DNA from: Zeugodacus cucurbitae | Taxonomy: Eukaryota > Arthropoda > Insecta > Diptera > Tephritidae | Assembly (NCBI RefSeq): GCF_028554725.1 | Contig: NC_071671.1 | Location: 70,426,001 to 70,490,000, forward strand | Direction of reading: 5' to 3' | DNA: 64,000 nt | Shown: positions 59,738 through 64,000 of the stretch, one piece after another | Layout of the letters: the number at the start of each line of letters is the position of its first letter | Position numbering within the stretch: the first letter of the stretch is position 1 | Notes under the pieces: model-generated | The model's database searches: none | Told to the model about the DNA's origin: nothing | The model's input: only the letters and a program-made list of their open reading frames with translations | Made by a program: the position numbers and the translations under genes

Positions 59738-60731
59738 GTCAGGATGGACCTCTCCGAGCCGTTCGATACCAGACGAGGTTTCAGACAAGGTGACTCACTC
59801 TCGTGTGATTTCTTTAACCTGACGCTGGAGAAAATAATACGAGCTGCAGAGCTAAATAGAGAAGGTACAATCTTCTATAAGAGTGACCAGCTACTGGCGT
59901 ACGCCGATGATATTGATATCATTGGAAACAACACCCGCGCCGTTAGTTCTGCTTTTTCCAGACTGGATAAGGAAGCGAAGCGTATGGGTCTGGTGGTGAA
60001 CGAGGACAAGACGAAATATCTCCTGTCGTCAAACAAACAGTCAGCGCATTCGCGTCTTGGCTCCCACGTCACTGTTGACAGTCATAATTTTGAAGTTGTA
60101 GATAATTTCGTATACCTGGGAACCAGCATTAACAGCAATAACAATATCAGCCTGGAAATCCAACGCAGAATCACTCTTGCCAACAGGTGCTACTATGGAC
60201 TAAGTAGGCAATTGAAAAGTAAAGTCCTCTCTCAACGAACAAAAACCCAACTTTACAAGTCTATCATCATTCCCGTCCTACTTTGCGGTGCAGAAGCGTG
60301 CACGATATCAACATCAGATGAGACGGCACTAGGAGTTTTCGAGAGAAAGGTTTTGCGGAAGATTTATGGTCTCTTAAACTTTGGCAACGGCGAATACCGC
60401 AGACGATGGAACGATGAGCTGTATGTGTTATTCGACGACATAGACATAGTTCAGCAAATAAAAAGACAGCGGCTACGCTGGCTAGGTCATGTTGTTCGAA
60501 TGGATGAAAGTGCTCCAGCTCTGAAAGTATTCGATGCAGTACCCGCTGGTGGAGGCTGAGGAAGAGGGAGACCTCCACTCCGATGGAAGGATCAGGTGGA
60601 GAGGGACCTGGCTTCGCTTGGTATAACCAATTGGCGCCAAACTGCCAGAAGGAGGGATACGTGGCGCGCTGTTTTGGACTCGGCTATAACCGCGTAAGCG
60701 GTGTCTACGCCAGTCAAGAAGAAGAAGAATA
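59738..60731 (+). mobile_element. LINE (RTE-like) 3' fragment, copy 2
   Basis: A longer copy that starts inside the reverse transcriptase domain (FDTRRGFRQGDSLSCDFF, motif B) and includes the catalytic YADD box, then the same downstream blocks as copy 1. The element ends with a GAAGAAGAAGAA tail (about 60717-60729), the short tandem tail typical of RTE-like elements. The endonuclease and first half of the reverse transcriptase are absent (5' truncation). Same strand as copy 1, about 3 kb away. Confidence 0.85.
59744..60697 (+). pseudogene. Reverse transcriptase C-terminal half with nonsense mutation
   Basis: From 59744 the frame is open to a TGA at 60557-60559, where copy 1 has CGA, so this is a point nonsense change; the same frame then runs on (GRGRPPLRWKDQVE...) to the natural stop TAA at 60695-60697. 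It contains motif B (RQGDSLS), the YADDIDII catalytic loop and NEDKTKYLL. The first reverse transcriptase motifs and the endonuclease are missing. The ATG at 59744 is not a natural start. Confidence 0.85.
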
Positions 60732-63700
60732 ACTAATTTATCAAATTTAAATTTTGCTCGACGGAGTAAAAGACATTTGTGCCTTAAAATTTTTGGTAAA
60801 TGAAGACTTAACTCTTTTAGGTGAGTAAGCATATAACACGAGCTTATTTATTTTCAAATTTGGTACATACGATCAACATATTGTCACCCTATCTCAGTTC
60901 AGTCCTTTCCTTAGTCTCATATAAGCAGTATTATAACTTAAACCTTTCCGGTTGACTTTATAATATACGCCACTGTCAGAGGGCAAGATACCCTAATAAG
61001 AAATGAGCTGAGACCTTCAAGATCTTTTAATAATCCATTCAACATATTTCTGGGGAAATTTTTGGTATGCTCCAAAATGCAGCCATCATCGAACAGAAAT
61101 GTGTTCATAAAAGACAAGAATTGTAAAAATCATTTCTAACAACTAAAGGCAAACAAAGGGCCTCATTTGGATCATTTTACCACGACAGTTTTGATGTTTC
61201 ATGACTTTGTTCCTATCCAATACAAAATACACGTAAAGCATCTAAGGCGATTCAAAAGAAACTTACACCAAGTTCTAGAACAACTAGGTAAATCGGTGGC
61301 TATAAAGATTCGAAAGTAACAGTTTCAGTAGTAATCACAAAATTCGTTGATGCGATATGTACGATATCAATTAGTTTCAGCCAATGTTTACTATTGTTAA
61401 AGCATTACAATTGTAGAGATGAGATCTCAGTTTGGATTTGGGACTACAAGCCGTATACGTTACCTTGACTATTTTGCGAATTCACTTCAAAGGCATTATC
61501 AGTATGCTTAGTAGGTCTGGATTATTTATTACTTTTTTCTTTCATTAACACTATATTTTGCTTTTTTCAATTTTATTGATGCAAAGGAAAGAGTTTTAAG
61601 TGAAACAGCATAACTTTCACAAATAATTACATTTTGTCAACACTTTGAAAAAGCTGCTAAAGAAGGCCTTTTGAAGTCTGTGCTCAGAGCCAAATTTATT
61701 GCAATTCAAATTGTACACAGCACATTTCACACACATACATATATATTTCTTATCCCAAAACAAATCGCAATTAAATTTATTTCTTACTTTACTTCAATCT
61801 GTAATTTTTACGATTTCGCATTTGAATGGCCATAAAGATGAAATTTGCACAATCAAAGCGATTAACACATCGTTGAACAATTTGCCCTAAAAATTACTCA
61901 AAAATTTTACTATCAAAGTTGGCACATACTCTTAGTGCGTGCAAATGTCGGCGTTATAACTTTTTTATTGTCAAATTACAGCGAAATACTTTTGCATTTC
62001 AAATGCACTCTCACTTTTGGAAATGGAAGAACGATGCCTTTTAGGTTTTGTGGTTAATATGCAAATGCGTCTCTGGGCTAGGTAAGCCAGTTCGCCGAAA
62101 ATAAAACTCAGCAAATCACCAAAATTATGCTTATGTGTGCATGTACGGAGCAGCACAACAATAAAATCAGTTTACGATTAATGCCGCCAGACGTCCAAAT
62201 TGTGCCACTAATAAATAGGCAATAATGCCATAAAGGCCGGAGAGGCCTAGGAGGCTGAGGAGGCGGGCGCATTAAAAGGAAAACTTGTCGTAAAAACTCG
62301 CTCGAATGAAATGAACGAGCGCTTGATGGTTTCTTGGAAAGACTGCTGAAGAGGTATAAAACAAAGGCGCGCACGTAGACACTGTAGTTTGTTTGCTTGT
62401 TGTGCGGCATGTAATTTGCATAAGCGAGCCGTCAAGCACAACTAGACTTAACCGCAGACCCACACACGGCAGGCATTTACCCACTCGACGACAGTAAGGT
62501 AACAAGACTGAGTAGGAGAACACATTTGAGGCCACATACAGGTACATCTATGGGCTGTAGTGTATGCTTAGTAGAGGCTTAATATTCTTCAGGTATTTTA
62601 GTTAGAGTGAGGGTGTAGTGAAACCTCTAAATTGGAGCTAACCACATTACAGTCATAAAGCAAATAATATTCGGATTCTAATATATGAGTTCCTAGCTTT
62701 ATGTACCGGTCTACTTACACTTGTTGTTGTGCTTGAGTTCTTATGCGAGACAAATACGAGTTTCGTGAGTTTTTATTATTCTTTTAAAATATTTATTGGA
62801 TGCCAATTTATGGCTCCAAATGCATATATTTGAACTCAGCGCCACCAATAGAAATGAGCACTTTAAAGAGAGGCGGGTGTGACGGCTACGAAATGTGCAA
62901 TTCGTCTGCTCTATGAAGAGAGCTCCACTTGCATGACCGCGTGTGTGTATGTATGTGCGCTCTAATGCCTTAAGCCGCCTCACATCCGTTCTTCAAGCGG
63001 GTAATTTGAACGAACTGCTTATTACAGTTAAGTGCTGCGGAGAATAAACGCGCAGGAAATGGTGAAAAGAACCGCGACGCTCAACAGCGAACTCGCAGCG
63101 AAGTTTTACGAGTTGCAAAAATGCAGGCAAACTGCTTATTACGCACACGCAAACACACACACAGATACATAAAAGAGCTGGAGCAAAATGCAAGAAAACG
63201 CGCTAATAAGCAAACTACTCGCGCGGTGCCCCTTTGTAGCTGTTCGAGGAAGGTGGTGACAAGCACCTCATATTGCTACAAACGCTCGCTGTGCCAGCAG
63301 CTGCTGCAGCCATTGCAAGAATACCGTTATTTTTTTACGATAGTGTATTCATCGTAAAGTTCGCTCATCAACTGGCTAGCTTTTGTTGTTGTTACCACTT
63401 GGAGGGTTATGACAAAACATGCGGCAAATAAGATTCATTTCACTATTTACTATTGTTGTTGTTATTGTTGTTGTCACCTGTTGCTTAAGCTTATTTGAGA
63501 TAAAACAGCTAAAAAGCTCATACATAAAAGCATGCTCACAGGTATTTCGTTATGTGCGAACGCGCTCATTTACACGCTGAGTAGGAGGCGAAAGACGTAA
63601 ACGTGAGGTTTATTAAACACCAACACATCATGATGATTGGTGATAAGAGAATATGCTATTCTTAAAGAGCAAACAATAAACAGAGAGAAGCAGTGATATT

Positions 63701-64000
63701 CTGAGCAGCAAATTTATGTTGTCTACTTCTTGGAGCAGTGCAAAAATCATTGAAAATATGTGCCTTAAAATAACAGTGACAAATTTGATTCCAGAGATTT
63801 AACTCACAGAATTATTACAACTCAAATTCTTCCTCTTTCAAAGCTGATACAGTAGTTGTGAAAGAAATCGGATAATAACCACGCCCTCCTCCCATACAAA
63901 GGTTAGGTTGAAAATTACTAAAAGTGGGTTAACTCGCTAAGAAAAAACGTCAGAAACACAAAATTTCACATAAGAAATGGCAGATGGAAGCTGCACTCAG
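60732..64000. other. Intergenic, no supported gene
   Basis: AT-rich to about 62 kb, then mixed composition with CA runs (62940s, 63140s) and GTT repeats near 63380-63480. Short open frames have no supporting signals. Confidence 0.5.

Overview
The window is eukaryotic, from a higher dipteran. It shows minimal spliceosomal introns of about 60 nt, TATA plus initiator core promoters of the fly type (TCAGTT-like), AATAAA poly(A) signals, many CAA/CAG and CA/TA simple repeats, AT-rich intergenic DNA, mariner relics and non-LTR retrotransposon pieces. A tephritid-like fruit fly is my best guess, but this is inference; no tRNA, rRNA, CRISPR or bacterial feature is visible.

Layout. 1-7.4 kb: no supported gene; one internally deleted mariner (6018-6349) with TA target duplications and one microsatellite. 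7.4-18.9 kb: a dense cluster of six genes for secreted low-complexity proteins, in order: 297 aa His/Asp/Tyr-Pro protein (-), 228 aa Pro/Tyr protein (-), 189 aa His/Asp/Tyr-Pro protein (+), 598 aa Ser-Pro plus Cys-repeat protein (+), 97 aa small secreted protein (+), and a roughly 1304 aa acidic Ser/Thr/Asn protein (-) that needs two introns. 19-44.7 kb: long stretch without a convincing gene, with simple repeats, a CpG-rich island near 30.3-31.1 kb and a second internally deleted mariner (41167-41485). 44.7-46.6 kb: one more His/Asp/Pro-Tyr secreted protein gene (-, 565 aa after adding a hidden leader exon). 46.6-64 kb: AT-rich DNA, a 728 bp element flanked by TTAA, a CpG-rich island with a possible coding exon near 54.4-54.6 kb, and two 5'-truncated RTE-like LINE copies (56.15-56.74 and 59.74-60.73 kb).

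How the genes relate. Two proteins in the cluster, and the outlying 565 aa one, share the module order: signal peptide, charged N-terminal part, poly-His tract, Asp/Ser-acidic tract, RPRP, then Tyr/Pro-rich tail. Two further cluster proteins carry only the basic/RPRP and Pro/Tyr parts. Five of the six promoters I can locate have the TATA first base exactly 34 nt from the A of an initiator-like AGT, and the sixth 33 nt. The 1304 aa and 565 aa genes both begin with a 67-nt leader exon ending in phase 1 that encodes the signal peptide, followed by a 60-61 nt intron. Together this suggests an expanded, probably co-regulated family of extracellular proteins (cuticle, eggshell, saliva or similar); the actual role cannot be read from the sequence.
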